From Agroathelia rolfsii (taxonomy: Eukaryota; Basidiomycota; Agaricomycetes; Amylocorticiales; Amylocorticiaceae), in the NCBI GenBank assembly GCA_018343915.1, contig JABRWF010000005.1, forward strand, positions 3,631,001 through 3,695,000: a stretch of DNA of 64,000 bases. The letters are read 5' to 3'. Of the stretch, positions 42,922 through 54,100 are shown in pieces. Each line of letters opens with the position of its first letter. Within the stretch, counting starts at the first letter, position 1. A program made the translations under genes and the position numbers. The notes beneath the pieces are model-generated. The model did not search any database. It was not told the DNA's origin and saw nothing but the letters and a program-made list of their open reading frames with translations.

Positions 42922-44401
42922 CACCACGCTAACTGGCTCCAAAATACTGTCTTCTCACGCGTGGGCTGGCTTTTATTCAACTAAATGAAGCGTGCCGATA
43001 ACACATTTAAAATAACATCACTTTATCATTGATTGGTGTTATTATTCGGTCCCTGGTCTTGAATATTTCCGCTCTTGCTGTCTAGTAGCCCGATGACGAC
43101 CTGGTTTCCATGATTATGATTTAGCCTTTTTCATCCTTCCTCTTTCCGCATCCACATTTCGTTTGACTTCCGCGACCGTTCATTCATTCGAACCAACTCC
43201 ATCATCCATGTTGTCCATGGAAGATTTTAGCGCCATTCAACACATCTCTTGATTGTGCTCAGATCAGACGCTGGCATTCCTCATCTACGTCATGTCCTAT
43301 CATTCATCAATTCGTCACCTCCCCAAGTCATCTGACCTAATCTCTGCCTCCCCTTCCGTCGTCCTTGCCCTGTTTGATCTTTGTTTGTATGTATATCATC
43401 ATCCATCCTCACCCACCCACCCCTTCCCATAAACAAGCAATCCGTGCTGGTTTCTGATGGGGGCAATATACCATTGACAACATACGCCCCATCCTTGGGC
43501 CCTTTGCATTTCCCTGTGTATCCATCGACTTCGACATGCACCTCTTACTACCATCACCGCACACCATCATCACCCCTACCACAACCTACAGATCTACCAT
43601 TCCCAAATATTGTAGCATGTCCCGTCATACACACAAACACATCATCCCCATGATTTCTTCTTGCACGCATCTCCTGTCAATCTCGTCCCCATCTCTGTTC
43701 ACACGCCTCTGCACCCTTTCCACTCATTCCCTTGTATCAGTCGACGTATTAACAAAAATCGGTATGACAAAGAGCGGAAACACCAGCCACACTAATACTT
43801 GGTGCCATCATTGATGATCAGAACGGAAAGACCAACAAAAAGAGAGTGGAAAGAGAGCTACTATTCAAAAACAAATAAAAATTTATAACACCATCGATAA
43901 ATGATTTGAGCATATGTATTCTCCTCTCAATCAATTTTGCATTCACATATTTACAGTTCTTGCTATCATTCACGCATTAGTGCATGTTCTTCTGTATATG
44001 CCACTGTCAAAAATTAAGGCGTCCCTTCTCTTATGCCTCTCTTCTACCAGTCATAACAAGAACAAGGACAACAATCACTGAGTGTGTGCACTATCAAGCA
44101 ATCCACCTTTGCGTTTTGCATGCATCTGCATTGGCGAATGGTATATAGAAAACATCAGCAAAGAAATGAACATGGGTAATATGTTTGCATAAATAGATGA
44201 ATCCGGACTGAGAAACTAAGACAACAAATGAAGCAGGAAAGTACCGGCAACAGCGATTGACGAGGTATGGCGGTAATGTAAGCATGCGCGTGCGTGTGAG
44301 ACGAGCACGCCTTCTTCAAGTATACACATTACTAGAGGTGCAAAGAGTAATAGATAAACAAAGAGCGCCATTTCGTCTCCCTCATTATGACCCGTGCACA
44401 T
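42922..44401. other. Convergent intergenic region
   Basis: Lies between the 3' ends of the G-alpha gene (+) and the ChAPs gene (-). C/A- and T/C-rich low-complexity sequence fills 43290-43800. No gene is supported. Confidence 0.5.
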
Positions 44402-47295
44402 CTAGAAGTGATGCCCGTCCACCTTGAAGGCGCGGAGGTAGTCCAAATGCTTGTCCATCACCTTTTGAATTGCCGGAGGGAGACCCATGCTCATGAGAGT
44501 GAACGAGATCTTGTGCAGACCGTGCGTGCGTGCCAGTTTATACATGCTTCTGGTCGCCGCCGATGGGTACTTTATGAGAAAGAAGCCGTAATAAGTCACA
44601 TGAAACGAACCCGATACATATAACAATAAGCTCACCGTCATTTCATTATATTCCATATTCTGATACGCAATAACCCGGATTGCAGTCTGCAACGTCCGCT
44701 GTAGATCCCCTTCGTCGGCGTATATTTCCATCAACTTCAACCACGGCTTGATAGCGTACCGCTGGCCGTCAAGACAGCGTTGGAAAGCTTCCTTGGATTC
44801 TTCTTTGTGATGCAGACGCAGGCCAAGGTCACCGAGGATCTCCCACTCTAGGCTCGTCTTGCGGTACGCGATCTGCTGATTTTTGAAGTGCGCCACTTCG
44901 GCACGGAAGATTGTCCATACACGCAGGTCCTGTTTAAACAGAGATTATTATTTAGGGTGATGACAACATCAGTATGTAATCCTGTAAGGAAATCTATCCA
45001 TGTTACGCACCTCGTACAAAACCATGAATAAGTTATCCAACCAGCGCTCACATAACCGCTTATTGCTGAACGAAAAGTTCTCTTGATTCCCACTAGGCGA
45101 CGGAGGTGGCACATCCCCGTTCTCTTTCTCCGGCTCGCCCGCTGCCGCTTGACGTGGCTTCTCCAAGCTATCTGCGGCGCGCTCGCGCTCGTGTTCGCCG
45201 TTGAGGGTAGCGCTTTCCTCCGTAGCAACGTCATTCTGATCCTCATCCTCAGACGCAGCAGCAGCAGCCTCCGCCTCTTGCCGCAGCTTCAGCGCCTCTG
45301 CATGTTCACGCTCAACCTCCGAGTCCGTCGAGATCCGGATTGTGGGGATCCCACCTGGCTCGAGCCCTTGAGCTGGTTTAGGGCTATGCAGCGCCTTGGT
45401 CGACGCATTGTCGTCAGCACCATTCTTCTGTGGACCATTGGTGCTGACACTACCAAGCACTGTTTGTACAGACTCCGAAGTGGCATTGGCAATTTTTTGC
45501 ATACGGTATTCTTCTTCCATGACGAAGACGGCACTTCGTGTCTTCAGCAGCTCGTCCCAGCCGATGTGCGATACGAGGCGCGTCAATAGGCTGTAGGCGC
45601 GCGCCCATGTACCGCGTAGACCAGGTGCAGGTAGGCGTACTAAGGCGGGATCAGCCTGAGGGCAAAGAGAATGGGATTAAATAAGACAGTCATTGCATTT
45701 ATAAAACAGGATTATTGACCTCATCATCCTCTGTATGCACTTTCTCAGGCAATAAATCAGCAAACACGCGCGGTGCCGGAAGATGCACCCGAGCGGGCGT
45801 GATATTCTTGTGTGCGTCACGACCGTTGTAGGTAAACATAGGGCAAGAATTGAGGGTCAAAAGCGCTGCCTCATATTGACCCAGGTCAATCAGCAACTCT
45901 GCCAGCTTTTCCCACGTCACAAACTCGCTGGGAGCACAATTGACAGCCTGGCGGGCGAGTTTGAGGGCCCACTCCTTTTCGCCTTTGGAACGAAGGAAGT
46001 CAGATTGTACGTGAAGGAGTGTGTATGATTGCGGCGTCTGTTTCATAGCAAAGGACATGATCTGCACGGCTTTGACTTCTTCATCTATGAATAGGATGGA
46101 CATTGTTAGTCGCCTGACTGTAGAGGGTGGGGTCACAGGCAGTCACACACTCATGCCAATGTAGCTTTTCGCGAGCAAAGAAGCGATCTCTGGTTCTCGA
46201 GCGGCAAGTTTCTCGAACAAGTTTGTAGGTTGTTGATATCTCCCACAATCACCAAAGTATTTCAGTATACCAGCAGTAAGGTGATTTGACACTACCGTTG
46301 CGACTTGGATTTCGGCGTCTGAGCCGACTTGCCAGCCTACAAGAGTCTTTCGTCATTGGAGAATACAGTAAAATCAAGACTCCAAATCATACCTTTCATG
46401 AACAGAGCCTCGGCAGCTTGTAAGAAACGCAGCTCGTCATCAGAAGATGATATGGGGTTGAGCCTGCGGTAAGCTGTGAGATGGTAGCTTGGATCATCAG
46501 AATAGAGTATAGCGCGCAACAGCGCGGAAACATGGGCTTCCTGCCACATCTCAGGTGTTGCTTTATGTCTGTGTGCGAGGGCAAAGGACATCAAACACAG
46601 GGCATTATGGAGAGAAAAGTGTTCACACACCGGTCGCCGCGCAGATCCACTGCATATGTTTCCACACCACCCGGTATTTTGACTTCAACACGTATGTCGA
46701 GCCGCGAAAAGGCATTGAAACAGCTTATATCGGACGTGTTAATGCGATACGGAAGAGTTACAATGATGATGCAATATACCAATATGTTCCGCTGCGCAGT
46801 TTCCACGCAGTGCTTTTGCTAAACCAGGCGGAGTTATCCTCAATTCCATACGTCAGCGAGTTGATGTAGGCAGCCAACGAAGCAGACGAGGACGCGTCGA
46901 TGCCAGAGATGAAATGATACGAGCCTAGCTATGCGACTCATCAGTACGCAAGGAAGTCGGCATAGCCCTCGAAAGATAAGATATGAGAGACGATGCGTAC
47001 ATCGCGTTGGCCACTACGTCCGGTGCTCTTGACGATATGCACGAGGTCTGGCGGACCGAGTTCACGGAAGGTTGCTATGTATGTGCAATTCCGATCTGAG
47101 AACCAGGAAACAGAATGCTATTTCAAAATACACACGTAGGGCATCCGTGCGTGCAATCAGGGATTCGCCTAGCTCGACCTATATAAACGCGCGCCATATG
47201 TGGTCAAATAAGGACGCTACAAATATGAATCTAGCAAGCACGCAGACCTCAAACAGCTCAGGCACATCTTTGAAGGCGGCTGCAGCATCTGCCAT
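44402..47295 (-). CDS. ChAPs-family exomer cargo adaptor (Bch1/Bud7/Chs5-Arf1-binding type)
   Basis: A multi-exon minus-strand gene; start ATG 47295 (MADAAAAFKDVPELFE, exon 47248-47295), stop TAG at 44402-44404. Domains in order: the conserved N-terminal TFRELGPPDLVHIVKSTGRS, the region AFSRLDIRVEVKIPGGVETY, then TPR-like repeats (RAILYSDDPSYHLTAYRRL; QTPQSYTLLHVQSDFLRSKG; APSEFVTWEKLAELLIDLGQ; LTRLVSHIGWDELLKTRSAV), a low-complexity acidic linker near 45080-45420, and the signature KRLCERWLDNLFMVLYE followed by a C-terminal TPR block ending AIQKVMDKHLDYLR. In yeast the ChAPs bind Chs5 and Arf1 and carry cargo such as chitin synthase III from the trans-Golgi to the plasma membrane. The same role is inferred here. 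The linker is longer than in yeast Bch1. Confidence 0.88.
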
Positions 47296-47844
47296 CTGGA
47301 TCGCAGCTGTTGACTAGAGAAGGAGGCGGCGTATAGCGATGCGGGTGGGTATGTAATGACCACCGACGACGGTGTTGTGCAACTTGAATAGCTCTGTGCC
47401 ATCATCGCAGGCCAAAAGCCATCGGCCTTCAGTCCAAACAAAGTACAAACAAACACTCGCTCTCTTTCTCTTCACGCTCTCACATTCACATCCACACCCT
47501 GGGTCTCAAACAATTTATTAAAAGCACAATGCATGGATGGCGTACATTAAACTGGAAAAGGCGGGTAACAGCTTATTTTACAAAGTGGTGGTAATGTTGG
47601 ATATGAAGTACGGAGTGTATGCAAGAGGTACGTTAAGTTATGCACCAACAGTCGGATGAAGTGAAAGTATGCACAGAATAATCAAGCCAACGTCAAAGCA
47701 AAGAATGAAGAGAGGTGGCTTGAAGGCAAGTAAAACATATAAAAAGGTAGAGCTTGCGAATACAGATGATTTTGTTGTTTTGTCAAGAAGTCCTTTCGCC
47801 CATTGGCCCTGGTTGTTCTCTGGTCGGGAAAGATAAGCGCGCAT
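47296..47844. other. Intergenic region: ChAPs promoter and Hsp20-like 3' UTR
   Basis: Directly upstream of the ChAPs ATG an ATG-less open stretch of 57 codons (about 47317-47487, minus) ends in TAG 47314-47316; see findings. The rest is non-coding. Confidence 0.5.
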
Positions 47845-49146
47845 CTAGCTAACGGAAATCTCATGGCGGTCCTCAGACTCTGCTGGCTCTCCACAGGCTA
47901 TCCTCATGCACAAGAGACCCTCGCTCATGGAAACAGAAACATCTTCGGCCTGTTATGTTAGCTTCATCAATCAATCGTGCTCATACACCGGGCTTATGAA
48001 AGCAGTAGCTACATACCTTGGTTTGCGGAGGAACGACAAAGACGCGCCTGAAAAGTCCACATTTTCGTTCTCTCATCGCCTGCACACTCTCCGCTACCAC
48101 GAATGTCGGGCGACTGATACCGCTCACGACGACCTGCCTCACACGATTCCAAACGCAGGTCGACAGCGTCACGCTAACGTCTGTGCTCTTCACGCCTGGT
48201 AGTTCACAGCAGAACTCTAGCGTCTTCTTCTCTGAATCGTAGCTGAAGTCCGTTCTAATTGAATATATCTGTGGTGCTGCTGCTGCTCGCGAGGACTCTG
48301 GCGCTTGTTTTGACAGTGTAGGTGGTGGCGCGACAACGCTAGCTAGAGGACTGTTAATGCGTTATTAGCCTCATCCGGCATACAGAAAAACCTAACACGG
48401 AATACGCATCCTGCAACGTGCGTATACGCACCTTGTGTCTAGTACAGGCTTAACATCTCGAGGTAAAGGGGGTGCAGACATTGATCCCGGCGACGACGCC
48501 GCCGTAGATCCTCCCGGGCTTGATGCAAAGCGGACACTACGTCCCTTGTCCGTGGTTGTCGCTGTCTTCGATAGCACGCGGTTCGAGCTGGCAGGGGTGT
48601 TGTTCCGTCGCTTATACGGATGAGGTGATGGATGGACAACCGGCGTGCGCAGAGGGCCCACAGCATGGCCAGGAGGAGTCACCGAGATGGGGCTTGTGCT
48701 ACTTCTGCTGTGCATTCAAAGAATGGAACAGTCAGGCTTCATCGGTAAGCACAGCTTTGCAAATGAGATTCTTACCTTGCCTCCCAGGCTTGTTGGTGGA
48801 GAGCAGTTGGCTCGGTGTGATGAATAATTTGCAGTTGCGCCTTATTATAATCTACAGGTGAGACGGATGGTGTATATGATTGTATATTCCCAGGATCTTG
48901 CATTGGCTGCAATGGGGAATGCTCAATGGATCCTGGTGTTGAATGATGATCTTGCATCTGTTGTTGGTGCATCGATTGGTGTTGGAACTGGGACTGGGAT
49001 GTTGGCTGGGGTTGATGATGAGGATGCTGTTGCTGTTGCTCATTGGCGAGGATTTCAGGCGCAGTCCAAGTATATGCATTATTAGGTGTTGTAGGGCTTG
49101 GAACATAGCTATCGCTGTTATATTGGTGGTATGCAAAACCCGACAT
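47845..49146 (-). CDS. Hsp20/alpha-crystallin-like protein with Gln/Pro-rich N-terminus
   Basis: Four exons: 48776-49146, 48432-48707, 48017-48350, 47845-47949, giving 361 residues. The first ~240 residues are disordered: Gln/His-rich (ILANEQQQQHPHHQPQPTSQ) then Ser/Pro-rich. The C-terminal ~110 residues form an alpha-crystallin fold pattern: IRTDFSYDSEKKTLEFCCEL, PGVKSTDVSVTL, a long loop, LFRRVFVVPPQT and AEDVSVSMSEGLLCMRI, which follows the usual small heat-shock order (LPGV, then F.R.F.LP, then a GVL.I motif). There is no C-terminal IxI motif. A canonical small Hsp is about 150-200 residues, so this is a long, unusual member, perhaps a regulatory or client-specific chaperone. Start could also be three codons up at an in-frame ATG (MIHVMSGF). 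Confidence 0.75.
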
Positions 49147-49632
49147 GACATGAATCATCAGCGAGAGCTCAAATGACAAGAAAAATAAACGAGGAAAGGG
49201 CAAAGAGGGGAGAGAGAGATGAATGAGTAAGAACAAGCTGAGTGGAATATGTCGCCCTGTATTTTATATGATCGGCCCCGGCGCGCAGCCTGACTCGGCG
49301 GGGCGGGAGATCCGGACTCCACATTCGGCGAACAATGCAACGGTGGGCGCGTCGGCCTTCCTAATTTAGTAACTTCCAATAGAATCACAGCGCAACATAG
49401 CGGGACCGAGCGGCGGCAGGTGCAAGGTCGGCCCGTACATCATGCTCAGACGGCGTACGTCGGTGCGAGTCACTTTGACTATCGAATAATTCAGCAATAG
49501 TAATACGTAAAAGCTGTGTTCTGCTCTTCTCTGTTCCGCTATGCAACTTTTTTAAAATTCTTTTTGTCTCCTCTGTACACCCAATCTGCTGCGAATGTTG
49601 GATACTTTGTCATCATGACGATGACCAGGGAC
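49147..49632. other. Intergenic region
   Basis: Promoter side of the Hsp20-like gene and 3' flank of the coiled-coil gene. Moderately GC-rich around 49270-49420; no gene is seen. Confidence 0.5.
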
Positions 49633-50914
49633 TTATGAATCTTCAGGCTCGTCTTCGGGATGAATGCTAAGTAAGGTAGATGTGACACTCTGACTACCTG
49701 CCCGGCTGCGCGATCGGGGCACCAGCGTCCCCGTCTCGGCGATACGAGCACCACGTTCGACACTCGCACGACGATGGTTGGAAGTCGTCATCGAGTTGCG
49801 TCTGCTCAGTGGTTCTGTTGGGGATAAAGACACATCCCTGTGCGGGAGGTGAAATGTGACATTCGGCGAACCAAATGATGAAGAGAGTGAAGGAGGCGGC
49901 ACGGATGGGTATGTCAATTGTCGACCCGGTAGGATAGGTTGAGGAGCTGGCAGATTGAAAAGGGGCCCAGAAGATGGGGGAGAAGTTATATTTGTGTGTG
50001 TGCTAGCCAAACTGACGGATGGAGCATGGGTAAGTGGCGAGAAGGGGAAAGGAGAATCAGTAGAGGATGGTGAATGTGAAAGAGGTGTCTCGGCACCAGA
50101 AGATGTAAGACTGTGGTTCATGGGCCGATGGATTTGCGATGGGGGGCGAGGTATGGGCATCCCGTTTTGAGGTCTGTGCGTGCTGGGTGGGAGTGTAATG
50201 TTGGAGAACGTAGGAGAGGAGCTTGAAGAAGTTGAGCGATGGTGAGTGGGCTGAGAAAATGGATCGGTAGACGATAATCCTATGAGATTGTCCACAGATA
50301 TCCCTAACTGCAAGTATCCAAGTAGATGTTTATGTGTAATTTCGAGGAGATTTCAGCTGTCCACTCACTCGGCGACGGTGCTCGATCAACTCCTCACGGT
50401 ATATTTCATTAAGCCTCGAAGTACGAATGTAGTTCCTCTCTGCTTCGACGAGCCGATTTCGGAGCTGCTCATTTTCTCGTCGCATTGCTTCCAGCATAGC
50501 TTCTGTGCTGGGATCGGGAATAGCAATAGGCAGTGGCACATTACGGTCGACAGTGCTCGTGCCTGAGCTTGTGCCAGGTTCGGTTCCATTGCCGTTTTGT
50601 TGCTGCGCTTGTTGTTGGTGGGCAAGCCGTAGCCTGCTTAACTCCCGACTAAGTCTGTTAACATGTGATTCTGATTCAGCTTCCAGGGTATTTTCGAGGA
50701 TGATTTTCTCCTCTCGAAGCTACATTTGCAGATGATAGCCTTAGATGATGACTCAGTTGAAGTTACCACGACTGAAACATACCTGCTCCAGTTTCCGTGA
50801 GAGGATGTTGATGATGCGTTCTTCCTCAGCCTCATAAGCATTTATCAGATCTTCCTCGCGTTGACTGGACGAGAGAGCGGAGGAGAATCGACGGATTGGC
50901 GGGGAGACCGACAT
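49633..50914 (-). CDS. Coiled-coil protein with Ser/Pro-rich tail, unknown function
   Basis: Three exons, 50783-50914, 50369-50719 and 49633-50307, all phase 0, giving 385 residues. Start MSVSPPIRRFSSALS. Residues ~20-160 form a coiled coil in two parts (REEDLINAYEAEEERIINIL; KIILENTLEAESESHVNRLS; MRRENEQLRNRLVEAERNYI) with a Gln-rich break. The last ~220 residues are disordered, Ser/Pro-rich, and end in basic-Ser motifs (RRASVERGARIAETGTLVPR) and an acidic HPEDEPEDS. There is no membrane or catalytic motif. I recognise no named family; the composition suggests a scaffold or cytoskeletal adaptor. Confidence 0.75.
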
Positions 50915-51194
50915 GACCGCTTAAGAGAAGCAGGAACGTAGCAATTGGGCCGCCATCGTCTTGTTAACCATCACCTCCCTGCAGATTAACGTAGTCGGTC
51001 CGGTATTCCCGATCACACTCTCAAGCCATGACGTCAACACTCACTCGACCACTTCTCATCCAATTTAAGACCAAGTTTTCTTTTTTGTTGTGCACAGTAA
51101 TACATCAAGTACAAAAAAAAAAGCATTCCAGTTCGTGTTAATATAATAGAGAGCATAATAGTACACTGATTTATTCTAGGCATCGGATTGATAC

Positions 51195-54100
51195 TCATAT
51201 AATATCGGATCGGCAGAGTGGACAGCTAGATGTGTGGCTAGTGTTGAACCACTGTAGAAAAGTCAGACATAGAAAAATTTATCAATCAAGAAATTACTCG
51301 CCTTAAATAAACATGCCGAATGGAATCTGTTCTTGCATGTTTTGCATGGTTTCCGTGGAAGAGAATAGTCCACTAAGCTAATGATACTATTGAAATGGTT
51401 ATAAGAATCTTGAATCCGGTTTTTCTCAAGTACTCACGAATAGCAGATAGCGCATTCTACCTGACCCTCAAAATGCCCTGTTACGTTCTTCTTGAATAAG
51501 CTAAGAGCATCAACAATGTGTCCGTTCTAGAAGAAAAACAGCAAAATCAATATCCATCAAGGGACTCTTCATCTGTTCACGTACCTGAGACCACTTCCTA
51601 ACACCCAAGAGCCAAGCACGCCAGACGTTATCCGTAACGCCCACCTTCTTCACATCGACCACATCAACCATATGCAAAGGCCAGTCTGGCGGCATCTTCA
51701 GCGCAATCTCGAGCTGATGCTCGTCGACTAGATACGAAGCTGTGATCTCGTTCAATGTGTTTACTTTAATCGTAAGTGCGTCGTCTGCCAGCTCAGCAAT
51801 AGCCTCGGGACTTTTAACACTAGCAAGTTCCGTCCGGATAATGACAGGTGAGAAGTAATTGGATGTGTAAGTACTAATGGTTAAAGATAGCCCTCTATCT
51901 TTGCAGTCGAGCACCCAAGCGCGGATCAGCGATGGAACAGTCAGTAAGGCCCTGTAGTAAAGGTGCGCTGTTAGTATTTCCGCAGCGAATGGCGTTCCTG
52001 CCACATAGGCTACAAAATATTGATGAGTAAAAGACTGAAGCCGATGACAGTGTCACACAGCCAACCTTCTAGATGGAAATAATCAACAGCCCAGATGTCG
52101 AGTTTGAAAGCTTTTGGAAGACCACTATATAGATCCAGAATACCAAGAACGTTGGGGATAAAAGTTTCGGATACAATATCCAGAGTTCTCAAATGCTCTG
52201 TGTAGCTCATACGAACTCGCACAGACTACATCATGATATAAGTACTTGTAGTGTGGGAAATTAATTCCAAGTGACACTCACTGCATTAGAGAAAGAATCG
52301 AAAGCGAGCATCCAAGCTAAGAGATAGCCCAAAGTATTCTGTAACACGAGTTAGAGACGCATTGTCAACAAGGCTACTGTTTACGTACATTGTCATTATT
52401 TGTTGGCAGGTGCATAATTTCCATGAGCTCATCAGGCAACTGAGCTTTCATTGATTCATCCGAGTCGACAGCAGCTTCAACGACAAAGTGTTCCGTGCGT
52501 TTCTTTGCTGCCTCATGCAATAATTTGTAGGCCATAATCTGAACCTCGGGCGCAGGATCAGTCAAGAGGTGACACATCTAATTAGTTGAGCAGCAATTAG
52601 GATAAATAAGATAACACAACCATAGGTTTATAACTAGAGGCTCACATTTGACAAGGTATGCTCATCCATAAGATTCGTTGGAAGGTCTTGCAATACGTCC
52701 AAAACAAGTTCTCTGCATCTAGATTGAGTCAAGGAAAAATCTGACGCTGTATGATATGATTTAGGAATAGCGGAAGGAAAGCCAGAAAAGGGGCATACTG
52801 ACAAGATTTCTCTTCAATCAATCTTTTTATAGATAGTATTATCGTATTTTGTCTTTCTTGCCACTCTGCCCGAAGCTGTTTGTTTGTGGTGACGAGATCC
52901 TGAAGCAGAGCAACTAGCCGTAGCGTTCTGGCCATCAAGACTATTGTTTCGTCGTCGTGGAAAGAGCAGGTCTAGATAAGGGCCTTGATTTATTATTCTG
53001 ATCGTTAAGCATGGCATTTGGACACACCTCGAGATTGTTCTCGATGATATCAAATATTAAATCCCAGTGTTTTCCTTGCAGTCCCTGCAGGATAGGAGCA
53101 AAATGATAGAAGATGAGTGTCATAGCACTCTCCAATTCTTCGTCAATATCTTCATCCGATGCAATCCAATTTTCAAATGCTCGCATAACATTGACGACCC
53201 TAGGCTGGGGTAAGAAAACCACATCGGAGTCTGGATGTGGCGCCGTAGCAGCAAGCCGGAAGACGGTATCAAGTCCTTCTGTGTTCGCTTTGGAAGGCGA
53301 GATTCCAAAGATATTAGCGGCTAGTTCGTTGCGGTACCTGTCTAGGCGTGCAGATTGAGGAGCAAATAAGCTGACGGATGTTAGGATCGCTATACACGTG
53401 CAAGAGGCTGCCATCCGGGTTTGGTAAGTCATCCATGCGCCATATAGTGGAAACCGTAATCACCCTTTTTCTCAATCTTTCTAGCAAGATTGACCCAGGC
53501 ATCTGCTTCTTCTGTAGAGCATCCCTGTATAACATGCTGAAGTACGAGATGAAGAACCCTTGCCCCTTGAGCGGTGTCATGCTCTCTGAGATGCCTAACG
53601 AGGTCGACGACGAACTTTGTCGAATCTCCTAGTTGTATACGCGCTGCCTCGTCATCGATCCCCTTTACAATGTTCGTAGACCATACATCGTCAGTTGAAG
53701 ATGACCATAGATAGGCAGCAAGCTGTTGGGCATTGGAGAGTGTCTCGTCTAGATAACCGTCAAAGGTATCACGAAGGAAGGCGTTGTTTTTGAACCCCAC
53801 TTTCTTACAATCGTCCACGACTATCTGGATTGTATATATATGCCGTAGTATCCAGAAGTTCCGACGGGCTACTTGCCGGTGTGCCAGCATAAAGCGCAAG
53901 AGAGCGACGACTATACGTGCGTATGATGATAAACCCGACTGGTCGAAGTTGTTAGATGCTGTGATGGTATCGAGGTGTTCGGTTTTGGGCAGGATGAGAT
54001 GTTCTGTGACGGCCAGTGTTGGATCTATTTGACCTAAGGGCATGCGATCAAGCATCTTGTCAAGATCGCTTTGACTGGGGAAAAGATCTGTCAAGATGTT

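Noticed and set aside
45083..45589. 168-codon plus-strand frame opposite the ChAPs linker
   Set aside because: Antisense shadow of the conserved ChAPs coding frame on the minus strand.
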